NCBI GenBank assembly: GCA_012031415.1
Contig: JAAUTN010000028.1
Coordinates: 1-34,989 of the forward strand
DNA: 34,989 nucleotides
Reading direction: 5' to 3'
DNA from: Leptolyngbyaceae cyanobacterium SM1_4_3
GTDB lineage: Bacteria > Cyanobacteriota > Cyanobacteriia > Elainellales > Elainellaceae
Shown: in pieces, positions 16,466-24,554 of the stretch
How positions within the stretch are numbered: the stretch's first letter is position 1
How the letters are laid out: each line of letters opens with the position of its first letter
The notes under the pieces: generated by a model
Databases searched by the model: none
Seen by the model: only the letters and a program-made list of their open reading frames with translations
Told to the model about the DNA's origin: nothing
Position numbers and translations under genes: made by a program

Positions 16466-18280
16466 TTACTGCCAATTGCCGACTAAAACGAATGGTGCCC
16501 AGTAGTAAGGATGCTGATAGTCCGGCGATCGCAGCAGCGATAGTTGCGCTTGCCGCAGTGCTTCCGCACGAGTGATACCGGGTTGTTTCAGGGCAGTGTA
16601 AAAGTGAGTGATCAGTTCTGCGGTGGAGTTGTCTTGCACTGACCAGAGCGTAGCGACTGTACTGCGTGCGCCGGAACTCACTGCGACTCCTGCTAACCCT
16701 AGTGCGGCGCGTTTATCTCCTGCTGCGGTTTGGCAGGCGCTCAGGATGAGGATTTCGATGGGGCGACGGTTTTGGCGATCGCGTGACTCTAACAGTTGGT
16801 CAAGGTCACTTACCTGAATCTGTCCTTCCCAAGTGAGCAGAAAGGTATCTTCTGCCCGTGAAGAGAATTGTCCATGAGTAGCAAGATGCACAATTGGAAA
16901 AGAAGCAGACTCCAGTTGCTCTGCCAATCGCGTTTGTGTAAAGTCCTGATTCACTAAAGCAACGGTTGGCACAAGGGTAGAAATTTGCTGGATTTCTCGA
17001 TCAACACCTGGCAAAGCTGCGAATCCCTGACGTGCTTCCGACAATCCACCTGCTAGCGTTCCGAGTTCTTCTGGAGCTAAAGCTTGGGGGGGTAAGAGTT
17101 GCAATCCTGGTGTCACCGCCAGACTGTATTTTTCGATCAAATACTGCTGTCCGTCATGCAGTGCGGCTAACGGCACCCCTCGCAACACGCCATCCAGGAC
17201 AAACACCACCGTCTCAACCTGACTCGCCGTTAAATCAGCTTCTATGGGGCGAATCAGCCAGTCATACAATTGTTGATGGGGACGCAAAGGTTCTGAACTG
17301 GTGACGAATGGGTTGAGAGTGGCAAAGAGATCATCAAACACTCGATCAATATCACTAGGGTCAGAGTTAGAAGATAACTCAGAGAAGTGATAGCGCAGAG
17401 GTCGGTCAGGCAGTGAAAGAATTACCGCAAGGCGATCGGGCAAAATGATTGAGTAAATTACCGCTGCATTGGGATCAGCCTGATCGATTTGTTGAGGTTT
17501 CACATCCAAACACGCTTCTCGGAAGAAATTGTTTAGTTCAGCTAGCTGGAGTGCCTCAATGACGGATCGCGCTCGCTGCAAGTTTGCCTGGGTTGGAGCA
17601 TTTTCTAGCAGCAGTTGCACCAGTTCGCGATAGATAGGCTCCACCTGTTCTCGAAAGGAAAATTGAGCGTCCGGGTTGATCGCTACTAGGTCGCCTCGTA
17701 ATACCGAGAGAGTATCTACTGCCTGGGTATAAGAAGCAATTGCCTCTGAGGTCTGCCCCTGTTGCTTTAGGATTCGCCCCAATTGCCGCTGCCAGGACAC
17801 TGCAACGTCATCTGCTTGAATCGATTGGGCAATTTGTAGAGCTTGTTGGGTCAGCCGTTCTGCCTCTGCCCACTGGCGTGATGTTTCATAAAGATGTCCG
17901 AGTTGCCCTAAGGCGTAAGCTTCTGCCCTCAAATCATTCAAACTTCTGGCTTGGTGAGTGGCATTGGCAAGGAGTTGGGCGATCGCCACAGGAGTAGCCC
18001 CTACAGCGTTACTATCCCCATTCTCCACTTCCCCCTCTCTGCGCCCTAACTCCATCAAGCTTTCGGCTAAATTTACCTGTGCATAAACTGTTGCTCGACT
18101 AGGCGATAACTCTGCCAATAAGGATTGAACTTCAGTTAATAAAGGTAATATTTGTTGTGTTTGATTGCTTTCAACTAAAAGACTTAACAGATTCAATTGG
18201 GCTTGAAGCCGAGTTAACTGATCAGGCGCAACAGCGGCAGCTTGTTGATAAAGGCGATCGCTCTGTATTCGGGAGAGCAA
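16466..18280 (-). CDS. CHAT-domain (caspase-like) protein, C-terminal part of a TPR-CHAT gene split by a frameshift
   Basis: TPR helices (about residues 1-200 of this part; AYALGQLGHLYETSRQWAE, then IASYTQAVDTL) lead into a CHAT domain (about 270-604). CHAT is a clan CD peptidase fold related to caspases and separase. The His of the catalytic dyad is in LATHGQF (codon near 16875) and the Cys in ILSACQTAAG (near 16735). The family blocks GLAGVAVSSGARSTVATLWSV and YYWAPFVLVG are present. The true start is not here. The first codons continue the frame of the TPR gene at 18222-18845: dropping one base from the GGG at 18271-18273 joins the two parts through NSIALRIQSDRLYQQAA, giving about 792 residues with a signal peptide. 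An exported CHAT protein would act in the periplasm or outside; its substrate is unknown. Confidence 0.88.
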   Translation of the reverse strand: MLSRIQSDRLYQQAAAVAPDQLTRLQAQLNLLSLLVESNQTQQILPLLTEVQSLLAELSPSRATVYAQVNLAESLMELGRREGEVENGDSNAVGATPVAIAQLLANATHQARSLNDLRAEAYALGQLGHLYETSRQWAEAERLTQQALQIAQSIQADDVAVSWQRQLGRILKQQGQTSEAIASYTQAVDTLSVLRGDLVAINPDAQFSFREQVEPIYRELVQLLLENAPTQANLQRARSVIEALQLAELNNFFREACLDVKPQQIDQADPNAAVIYSIILPDRLAVILSLPDRPLRYHFSELSSNSDPSDIDRVFDDLFATLNPFVTSSEPLRPHQQLYDWLIRPIEADLTASQVETVVFVLDGVLRGVPLAALHDGQQYLIEKYSLAVTPGLQLLPPQALAPEELGTLAGGLSEARQGFAALPGVDREIQQISTLVPTVALVNQDFTQTRLAEQLESASFPIVHLATHGQFSSRAEDTFLLTWEGQIQVSDLDQLLESRDRQNRRPIEILILSACQTAAGDKRAALGLAGVAVSSGARSTVATLWSVQDNSTAELITHFYTALKQPGITRAEALRQAQLSLLRSPDYQHPYYWAPFVLVGNWQ

Positions 18281-18845
18281 TCGAATTTAGCTCTTGCGAT
18301 CGCGATCTCACCACATTGCCTAAAGCTAGTAGTGTATTGCTTGTATCTCCACTTAAACGTTGGGAGATCTGCAAACTTGACTGTAAAACTCTATCGCTCT
18401 CCTGTAAATCACCCAGATAAAATAGGGCAATTCCTAAACTTGTCAAACTATCAGCCTTAAGAAGGGAGTCAGGTAAAGGAGATAACTCAGCACTGATCTG
18501 GTCTAGCAGACTTTTTGCCCGCCGATATTGCCCCAAAGCTTGTAGAGCTTGCACCTGATTGAGTTGACTGCCCAGGATGCCCGTTTCATCTCCTGCTGCG
18601 GTGTAGCTAGCTTCTGCCTGCCGCCAACTTTCTAGAGCAGTTGTAGCCTGTCCAGTTTCCAGTTGACGCGCACCCTGGCTATTCAGAGTTTGGGCACGGA
18701 TAAGCGCTGCATCTGTTGCCTCAGAAGAATTTGCCGCAACAGGCATGGCCCCAATTAACAACACAAGAACGCCAAACCAGAAGTTTGTGATATCTGCTGA
18801 CCAAAACATCTTATTAATTGAGGATAAAACTTTTGACTTTCTCAA
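18222..18845 (-). CDS. N-terminal signal peptide and TPR part of the split TPR-CHAT gene
   Basis: This part holds a hydrophobic signal (FWFGVLVLLIGAMPVAAN) and TPR helices (ALIRAQTLNSQGARQLETGQ, ALESWRQAEASYTAAGDETG, SLTSLGIALFYLGDL, LLALGNVV). The last residues (PNTERSPLSTSCRCCA) are out of frame with the family. The CHAT part continues from about 18272 in the next frame, so this is the front of the same gene, not a separate one. The start is uncertain: TTG 18845 or ATG 18809, neither with a clear ribosome site. ATG 18809 places the signal peptide closer to the start. Confidence 0.8.
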   Translation of the reverse strand: MRKSKVLSSINKMFWSADITNFWFGVLVLLIGAMPVAANSSEATDAALIRAQTLNSQGARQLETGQATTALESWRQAEASYTAAGDETGILGSQLNQVQALQALGQYRRAKSLLDQISAELSPLPDSLLKADSLTSLGIALFYLGDLQESDRVLQSSLQISQRLSGDTSNTLLALGNVVRSRSQELNSIALPNTERSPLSTSCRCCA

Positions 18846-19111
18846 ATCTTTTCATACTAGTAAAACGAGAACTCCAATCTAACTTAGATCTTGCAGCATA
18901 GTCGGTAGGCCCAATTTGGCAGAGGTTTGAGTGTGATTTCAAATCCATAGTTTGTAGCAATGTCAGATCGAGTTGAGATGAGTTTTAACAACTGGAACCA
19001 GAGGATAAAGGGAAACAGCACGGATAGGGCTAAATCACTCGCCGTGACACTACTCCTTTCTTTGCCAATTTGCGATCTACTGAGATTGATTTCTTTGCAA
19101 GACCAAAGCGG

Positions 19112-19138
19112 CGGCTGTGACAGCCGTCCCGGTTTTTT
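19112..19138 (+). terminator. Candidate intrinsic terminator with no assigned upstream gene
   Basis: CGGCTG-TGA-CAGCCG forms a six-base-pair stem, followed by TCCCGG and six T residues. No plus-strand gene ends before it, so it could close an unannotated RNA starting in 18850-19110. The spacer between stem and U-run is longer than usual, which lowers confidence. Confidence 0.4.
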
Positions 19139-19302
19139 CAGCCCACAGTTACATCGCAACTATGAGCATAAACCGATGGGAGGAGGATCACATCAGAGTT
19201 GACCTATGGACACCAGAAGAACCGCTCAATATGCCTGTTTTAAGGTGGGTCAAGAGGTAGTACCAGTTGTTGGGGTAGTGATAGAACACTTAAAAAATAA
19301 GA

Positions 19303-19322
19303 CGGAAGTGGGTTTACTTCCG
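19303..19322 (-). terminator. Hairpin terminator downstream of psb35
   Basis: CGGAAGT-GGGTTT-ACTTCCG is a perfect seven-base-pair stem. Read on the minus strand it is followed by TCTTATTTTTT, a good U-tract, 68 bases after the psb35 stop. This fits an intrinsic terminator for psb35. Confidence 0.65.
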
Positions 19323-19390
19323 CCATTCTTTGCTTGATTAAGAATTGATAATAAGTTACGAGACTGACCGTTGAATCTCCAGTCTAGTTT

Positions 19391-19585
19391 TTACAAACCA
19401 GGATTTTCATCTTTGTCAACTTTAGGCACAACGTCTGGACGCTCCTTGCCTTCCCAGCCCGGAGGACGCTTTGAGTTATACCAGGCGATCGAGCCGATGG
19501 TTACGGCAGCAATAAACCCGACGACATAAACTAGCGTAGCGGAAACTGGAAAATGAGGCCCAGCAACTTCCGTCATTAAAATCAT
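19391..19585 (-). CDS. psb35: Photosystem II assembly protein Psb35-like
   Basis: A 64-residue protein with one transmembrane helix (ATLVYVVGFIAAVTIGSIAWY), followed by the conserved NSKRPPGWEGKERPD and a charged tail ending KDENPGL. This matches the small thylakoid protein named Psb35 (Synechocystis Ssl2148 type). Psb35 is reported to stabilise the CP47 assembly module and associated high-light-inducible proteins during photosystem II biogenesis. AGGAG lies about ten bases before ATG 19585; an internal ATG three codons later is also possible. It is monocistronic, with its own hairpin terminator downstream. The penicillin-binding protein gene ends only upstream of it on the same strand (19678). 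Identification rests on remembered family sequence. Confidence 0.7.
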   Translation of the reverse strand: MILMTEVAGPHFPVSATLVYVVGFIAAVTIGSIAWYNSKRPPGWEGKERPDVVPKVDKDENPGL

Positions 19586-19677
19586 TGGCTATCGGCTCCT
19601 AATATAAAGCGATTAAACCACAATACAAAAAAAACGTTAAAGAATACATCCATCTTTCTGCGTATCCGTTAACACAT

Positions 19678-22104
19678 TTACTCGGCTGGAGCCTCTGGCG
19701 GCGGGGCAGGTTCTGAAACTGGCTCGGTTGGCACTACCACAGGCGGTAGGGGTTCTGGTGGAGCAGGTTCTGGGGCGGGAGCAGCCGGGGCAGCGGACTC
19801 TGGCGGAGCAGCCGGAACTGGGGCTGGACTGTCTCCAGAAGAGCCACCAGAGGAACCTCCGTCATTCCGCAGTCGCTCTCGCAGATCTTCGGTTTTCTCA
19901 GGTTCGTCGTTACTACGCGATCGCTCCCTGGACTCAGGTTCAGTCTGCCTGTCGCTGCGATCGCCATCGTTATTGTCGTTAGCGCTACTGGCCGATACCC
20001 GCCCTGGTCGCACAGGTTCGGCTTCAATGCTGCCTCTGCGACCTTCTAGCCGGGGCAGATCGGGAAATTCTTGAACTGGAATCCATTGCACAATCGTACC
20101 CATAAAGTCGCGCCAGGTGCGGGCGGCGGTGCTGCTGGCTCCATAGGTTGGGCGACTGTCATCATTTCCCAACCAAACGCCAGTCACAAGCTGTGGGGTG
20201 TAGCCAATAAACCAGAGATCTCTTCTTTCCTCAGAGGTGCCTGTTTTTCCTGCAACCGGGCGACCCAGTTGGGCCCGCGCTCCAGTTCCGCCCTGGACAA
20301 CACCTTGCAGCATCCAAGTCATGATTGCGGCAGTGGTTTCGTCTACCACACGCTTCGGTTCAACCTCTGATTCGTAAATCACTTCGCCAGAGCGGTTAAT
20401 GACTCTGACGATGCCGTGCGGCTCCACATGGTTGCCTTGAGTTGCCAGGGTGCCATAGGCGCTGGTCAGTTCTAACAGGTTGACTTCAGATGCACCTAAA
20501 GCTAGAGAGTAGGTGGGCAGTAGTTCTGACTGGATGCCCATGCTGTTTGCCATCCTGATTGCGGGGTCAAACCCAACATCAATTAAGGCTTTGACAGCGA
20601 CGATATTGATAGAAGAGATTAGAGCATCGCGAATCGAAACGCTGCCTCTATAGCCTCTGCCGTAGTTTTGTGGCTCGTAGCCGTCTACGACAAATTTGGC
20701 ATCTACATAGGTTTTGTAGGGGGAAGCGCCAGAGGCGATCGCCGCTGTATAAACAAAGGTTTTGAACGTGGAACCCGGCTGCCGCTGCGCCTGAGTCGCC
20801 CGATTAAACTGGCTTTCTGCAAAATCATCACCCCCCACCAGGGCTTTAATTTCACCATTGCGCGGGTCGATGCAAACCAGGGCGGCTTGCTCAAAGTTTT
20901 GTCCCGGCCCGTAGTTGGCGATCGCTTCTCTGACCGTATTTTGAGCGATTCTCTGCCATTCCAGGTTTACCGTCGTTTCAACGGTAAGACCACCCACTTC
21001 CAGTTCCTGTTCTGAAATTAACTGAGGAAGCTGCTGCTGCACATAGGAAGTGAAATAGGGAATTTCACTATAGAGCCGCTTTGGAATGCTGGGGTTAATC
21101 GTTAGTGGCGTGGCGATCGCCGCATCCATTTCAGCCTGCGTGATGAATTCTGCATCCAGCATTCGAGCTAGCACCACGTTGCGCCGCTGCTCAGCCGCCA
21201 CCGAATCGACCAGAGGGGAATAAACGCTGGGAGCCGGAGCCATGCCTGCAATCATCGCCATCTCTGGCAGCGTTAGCTGATCGGCGGTCTTGCTGAAATA
21301 AATCCAGGCCGCATCTGCTACTCCATAGGCGCTAGAGCCAAGATAAACCAGATTGAGGTAATACTCTAAAATTTGCTGCTTGTCTAGCTCACGCTCGATC
21401 TTTTGGGCCAGCAGCGCCTCTCGCAATTTGCGCTGAAAGCTGCGCTCCTGTGAAAGAAAAACAATCCGGGCTAGCTGCTGGGTAATGGTGCTGCCGCCTT
21501 CTACTAATTCACCTGCTGAAACGTTAGCGACAACGGCTCTGGCGATTGCCTGGTAGTCAACGCCATTATGTTCATAAAAGTCCTGATCTTCAGCCGCCAA
21601 AAATGCTTCAACTAGCTGCGGCGGAATCTGGTCAAAAGTAAGTTTGTCGCGGGTTGCCGGACCAAGCTGCTGCAAAATAGTGCCATCTGCCGCCTTGATG
21701 GTCATCGTTCCATCGCGCACAAAAGTTAAGATATTTCCCGTATCGGGCAGCTTTTGCCCAACGGCTTGCACCGTTCGATAGGCGTAAATGGTGCTACCGC
21801 CAATTCCTACCCCAAGTCCTAGCAGTACCCATAGCCACCAGCGCTGATAGAGTGGCTTTTTGCGTCGAGGCTGGGGAGTGCCCTGCTCTGCCGACTCTAG
21901 GCGCTGGCGAGGTTTAGATTTTGTCATTGAGTGCAATTTGGCAAAAAATGGGACGGCAGAAGATTTTGAGCGCCGCCTGACTCTTTTAGCAGAAGTATTT
22001 TGACGCGAACTGCCGGAGTTTCCGGACGCTCTACTGGATTGAGTCGAGTCAGAATTGCTGAACTTAGCCGACATGGCTTTGAGCTTGGAAATAAAATCTG
22101 TCAC
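19678..22104 (-). CDS. Class A penicillin-binding protein (transglycosylase/transpeptidase, PBP1A type)
   Basis: Bifunctional peptidoglycan synthase anchored in the inner membrane, about 808 residues. I start at GTG 22104 because AGAGGA sits six bases upstream; ATG 22074 is the alternative. A basic cytoplasmic tail leads to a transmembrane helix (WWLWVLLGLGVGIGGSTIYAY). The GT51 transglycosylase follows, with its catalytic Glu in EDQDFYEHNGVD and the GGSTITQQLAR motif. The transpeptidase carries SxxK in PGSTFKTF, SxN in SSINIVA and KTG in AGKTGTSEERRD. The last 120 or so residues are a low-complexity tail rich in Ser, Arg and Glu, then Pro and Ala, which is longer than in most relatives and is probably disordered. 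The gene stands alone between psb35 and chlG. Confidence 0.92.
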   Translation of the reverse strand: MTDFISKLKAMSAKFSNSDSTQSSRASGNSGSSRQNTSAKRVRRRSKSSAVPFFAKLHSMTKSKPRQRLESAEQGTPQPRRKKPLYQRWWLWVLLGLGVGIGGSTIYAYRTVQAVGQKLPDTGNILTFVRDGTMTIKAADGTILQQLGPATRDKLTFDQIPPQLVEAFLAAEDQDFYEHNGVDYQAIARAVVANVSAGELVEGGSTITQQLARIVFLSQERSFQRKLREALLAQKIERELDKQQILEYYLNLVYLGSSAYGVADAAWIYFSKTADQLTLPEMAMIAGMAPAPSVYSPLVDSVAAEQRRNVVLARMLDAEFITQAEMDAAIATPLTINPSIPKRLYSEIPYFTSYVQQQLPQLISEQELEVGGLTVETTVNLEWQRIAQNTVREAIANYGPGQNFEQAALVCIDPRNGEIKALVGGDDFAESQFNRATQAQRQPGSTFKTFVYTAAIASGASPYKTYVDAKFVVDGYEPQNYGRGYRGSVSIRDALISSINIVAVKALIDVGFDPAIRMANSMGIQSELLPTYSLALGASEVNLLELTSAYGTLATQGNHVEPHGIVRVINRSGEVIYESEVEPKRVVDETTAAIMTWMLQGVVQGGTGARAQLGRPVAGKTGTSEERRDLWFIGYTPQLVTGVWLGNDDSRPTYGASSTAARTWRDFMGTIVQWIPVQEFPDLPRLEGRRGSIEAEPVRPGRVSASSANDNNDGDRSDRQTEPESRERSRSNDEPEKTEDLRERLRNDGGSSGGSSGDSPAPVPAAPPESAAPAAPAPEPAPPEPLPPVVVPTEPVSEPAPPPEAPAE

Positions 22105-22445
22105 TTCAGTTCCTCTCGCACCACCACAAGCCAAGCCGCTTCTGTCAATCTTAGGGCTTGGGAGAAATTTACACCCCGGTGTATCCAGTTCAATCTAAGT
22201 TGCTGCTTTAGGTTAGAAGCGATCGCCCTTTCCTGAGCTACAGCACGATCCCTTTGTTCTTCCGGATGAATTTATCGTCAAGTCTAGTGCATCAACGGAA
22301 TGAATTCACCTGGCTGGTCAAAATCAGATTTGCTTATAAAAAACCCTGAAATTAGATTTAGTCGGTCTAAAGTCTAAAGGCTAAAGCGTGAATTCACAAG
22401 CGAGTTTGACTTGAGTTGCAGGGTATGAATTGCACCCAGACCACC
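22105..22445. other. 341-base intergenic region between the PBP gene and chlG
   Basis: Promoter space for the penicillin-binding protein on the minus strand. It includes AT-rich stretches and the tandem heptamers at 22366-22386. GAATTCA occurs twice (about 22302 and 22390). I see no RNA gene or small coding sequence. Confidence 0.55.
22366..22386. repeat. Three tandem heptamers
   Basis: TCTAAAG, TCTAAAG and GCTAAAG follow one another without spacers, similar in form to the short tandemly repeated heptamers common in cyanobacterial intergenic DNA. No function can be assigned. Confidence 0.6.
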
Positions 22446-23507
22446 CTAAACCCCTGCGTGACCCAGAGCCAGAGCCGTGACTAGCATTCCAAAAACCAGA
22501 AACGGCTGTGCGCTGGCTTGATACTTTACGTCATTTTCTAGAGGATTCCGCAAGAAATACATATCCTGAAACGTAATTTGCGGAATAATCAGCAAAATCA
22601 AGATGACAGCATAGAGATTTTGATGAATGTTGATCAGGTAAGCTGCAACTCCAGCCTGAAACACGTCAATCATCAGAACGCAAATCCAGGCTGCTGTACT
22701 GATGCCAAACATGACAGGGAGAGACTTGAGACCGAGTTGGCGATCGCCCTCCACGCTTTTGAAATCGTTCACAATGGCAATTCCCAGTCCCGCCAGACTG
22801 TAAAACAGCGTCAGCACCACAATCGTTGGGTTTAAGTCACCAAACAGGGCATGACCCGCCCACCAGGGCAACGCGATATAGCTAGCCCCCAGCGCATAGT
22901 TTCCCAGCCAGCCATTTTTCTTTAGCTTCAGCGGCGGAGCCGAATAAATATAGGACAAAAAAGAGCCGCCCAGCGCCAGCGCCGCAATTGTAGGAAATTC
23001 ATGCCCCGCCCACACGTCTAGCAGGTAGGCAACGCCAAGACCCGCCCCCAACAGTACAAGAATTTGCGCCACTACCTGAGGGACAGAAATCGCGCCAGAA
23101 GGAATTGGACGATAAGGCTCATTAATCGCATCCAGGTCGCGATCGTAAAAATCATTCAGCGTTTGGGTGTAGCCTGCCAGCAGTGGACCAGATAGCAGCA
23201 TACAGGCAGCAGCCAACAGCACATTTTCTAGCGTCCAGATATAGCCGCCCGACGAGGCAGCCCCGCAGACTACGCCCCAAATCAGCGGAATCCAGGTAAT
23301 CGGCTTCATTAGTTGCAGCCGAATTTTCCAAATTGAAGTCTCCCCAGCCTCTGCCCCCTTCATGCCTAAAAGCTGACGAGTTTTGCTATTGCGGTTTGCA
23401 GCAGCGGGGGTCGCCGCCTCCGAGGACGAGTCTAATCCGCTGAGGGAGCCATCCTGAGTTTGCTCTGGTGAATCTGCCGAAAACTGAGGAGAAGTAGGTT
23501 CAGCCAT
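22446..23507 (-). CDS. chlG: Chlorophyll synthase ChlG
   Basis: Integral thylakoid prenyltransferase that esterifies chlorophyllide a with geranylgeranyl or phytyl diphosphate, the last step of chlorophyll a synthesis. From ATG 23507 it has 353 residues, the usual length. The N-terminal 60 residues or so are polar and poorly conserved. The UbiA-type core carries the first Asp-rich motif in NDFYDRDLDAINEPYRPIPSG and the second in NDFKSVEGDRQLGLKSLP. About nine hydrophobic helices can be traced, including the family block PITWIPLIWGVVCGAA. No clear Shine-Dalgarno precedes the ATG. The frame stays open upstream to 23639, but that stretch lacks family similarity. It is divergent from the sugar transferase gene. 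Confidence 0.95.
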   Translation of the reverse strand: MAEPTSPQFSADSPEQTQDGSLSGLDSSSEAATPAAANRNSKTRQLLGMKGAEAGETSIWKIRLQLMKPITWIPLIWGVVCGAASSGGYIWTLENVLLAAACMLLSGPLLAGYTQTLNDFYDRDLDAINEPYRPIPSGAISVPQVVAQILVLLGAGLGVAYLLDVWAGHEFPTIAALALGGSFLSYIYSAPPLKLKKNGWLGNYALGASYIALPWWAGHALFGDLNPTIVVLTLFYSLAGLGIAIVNDFKSVEGDRQLGLKSLPVMFGISTAAWICVLMIDVFQAGVAAYLINIHQNLYAVILILLIIPQITFQDMYFLRNPLENDVKYQASAQPFLVFGMLVTALALGHAGV

Positions 23508-23800
23508 GAGGTTAGTCCAATATGAAAAAGCTTGAAAATCAAGAACGCTCCATTTAATAGGGTAGAAGACTTCTTGCCAAAAGCACGAGCCTTCTAGCTG
23601 CATCAGGTGATACTTCTGAACTTCTACGACTTTACACAAACTTTACAAAGATCCGCCATCTTCTTCTTAATAACAAAGTTTCTGCAAAGACTGGGTGACA
23701 CCCTCTCCCCTGTTCTGGAGGGCAGACTATATTCTTTGGATAACTTCTTTAAGTATTTACACGGTCGCGTCTCTACTCGGTCATTATTCACGGGCATTGC

Positions 23801-23834
23801 TTGCAGGAAGGTTGAAGTTTGCAGGAAGGTTTAA
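23801..23834 (+). promoter_or_regulatory. Duplicated ribosome-binding-site segment before the sugar transferase
   Basis: TTGCAGGAAGGTTGAA (23801) and TTGCAGGAAGGTTTAA (23819) are direct repeats of period 18. The second copy places GGAAGG six bases before ATG 23836 and fixes that start; the first copy has no start codon at a suitable distance. A recent slip duplication in the leader is the simple reading. Confidence 0.7.
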
Positions 23835-23835
23835 A

Positions 23836-24509
23836 ATGACCCAATACACGGTTTCAGGGGCAGTTCTCTCAGATTCTTTAGCGCCTTCCACTCAATTAGG
23901 AGTTCATCCGTCCGCCTATTCTATTTCCAAGCGGCTGCTTGATATCGCAGGTAGCCTGGTGGGCTTGTTGATTTTGGCAGTAGTCTTTGTTCCTATTGCG
24001 ATCGCCATTAGGTTAGACAGCCCCGGTGCTATTTTCTATGAGCAAGAGCGCTTTGGCTTGCAGGGATGTCGCTTCAAAATCCGCAAGTTTCGCTCAATGG
24101 TGCCCAATGCCGACCTGCTGAAGTCGCAAATTCCCAATGAGGCTAAGGGGCTAATTTTCAAAAACGAGCAAGACCCCAGAGTGACCAGAGTAGGAAGGTT
24201 TTTGAGAAAAACTAGCCTGGATGAACTGCCCCAGTTTTGGAACGTTCTAGTTGGGGAAATGAGCCTCGTTGGAACTCGTCCTCCTACTCCCGATGAGGTG
24301 AGGCATTATGGCGATCGCACTGGCAGCGTCTCAACGTCAAGCCCGGACTGACGGGCGAATGGCAGGTCAGCGGTCGTTCTGCAATCAAGGACTTTGAGCG
24401 CATTGTGGATCTAGATTTGCGCTATCAAAGCCGCTGGAATCCTATGTATGATCTGGTGATCATCTGGAAGACGGTTCAGGTTCTGTTCTCGCGTCGTGGT
24501 GCCTGCTAG
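23836..24509 (+). CDS. Bacterial sugar transferase (undecaprenyl-phosphate sugar phosphotransferase type), one frameshift in the sequence
   Basis: Initiating glycosyl-phosphate transferase for exopolysaccharide or O-antigen-like polymers (PF02397 family), acting at the cytoplasmic face on undecaprenyl phosphate. ATG 23836 is set by GGAAGG. An anchor helix (LLDIAGSLVGLLILAVVF) is followed by the catalytic core: AIFYEQERFGLQG, FKIRKFRSM, the KTSLDELPQFWNVLVGEMS motif and GTRPPTPDEV. The open frame then ends early at 24351. Adding one base near 24308-24320 gives HWQRLNVKPGLTGEWQVSGR and the normal C-terminus to TAG 24507-24509, about 224 residues. The short form without extra N-terminal helices matches the small PglC/EpsL-like members. 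No polysaccharide cluster surrounds it. Confidence 0.87.
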
Positions 24510-24554
24510 TCAAAGGGACATAGCTATCCCCTGACCTGAATGGTGAGCGCTGTA

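Larger units (their letters stand above)
18846..19390. other. 545-base intergenic region with two hairpins
   Basis: This region lies upstream of the TPR-CHAT gene and downstream of psb35. Two hairpins are present (19112-19138 and 19303-19322). An 80-codon frame (18960-19202) and a 43-codon frame (19206-19337) start with ATG but lack ribosome sites and recognisable families. A third frame reads NRWEEDHIRVDLWTPEEPLN at about 19165-19230, which looks protein-like but runs across the first hairpin's U-run. I see no tRNA. Confidence 0.5.

Noticed and set aside
18960-19202. 80-codon plus-strand reading frame
   Set aside because: It lacks a ribosome site and family match and contains a terminator-like hairpin; a decayed gene cannot be excluded.
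19206-19337. 43-codon plus-strand reading frame ending in the psb35 terminator
   Set aside because: The nearest GGAGG is about 19 bases before the ATG, too far, and there is no similarity.
23631-23647. Two TTTACA copies between chlG and the sugar transferase, resembling an HLR1 site for RpaB
   Set aside because: The copies are spaced by 11 bases rather than the HLR1 period of 10 and the flanking bases deviate, so the match is weak.
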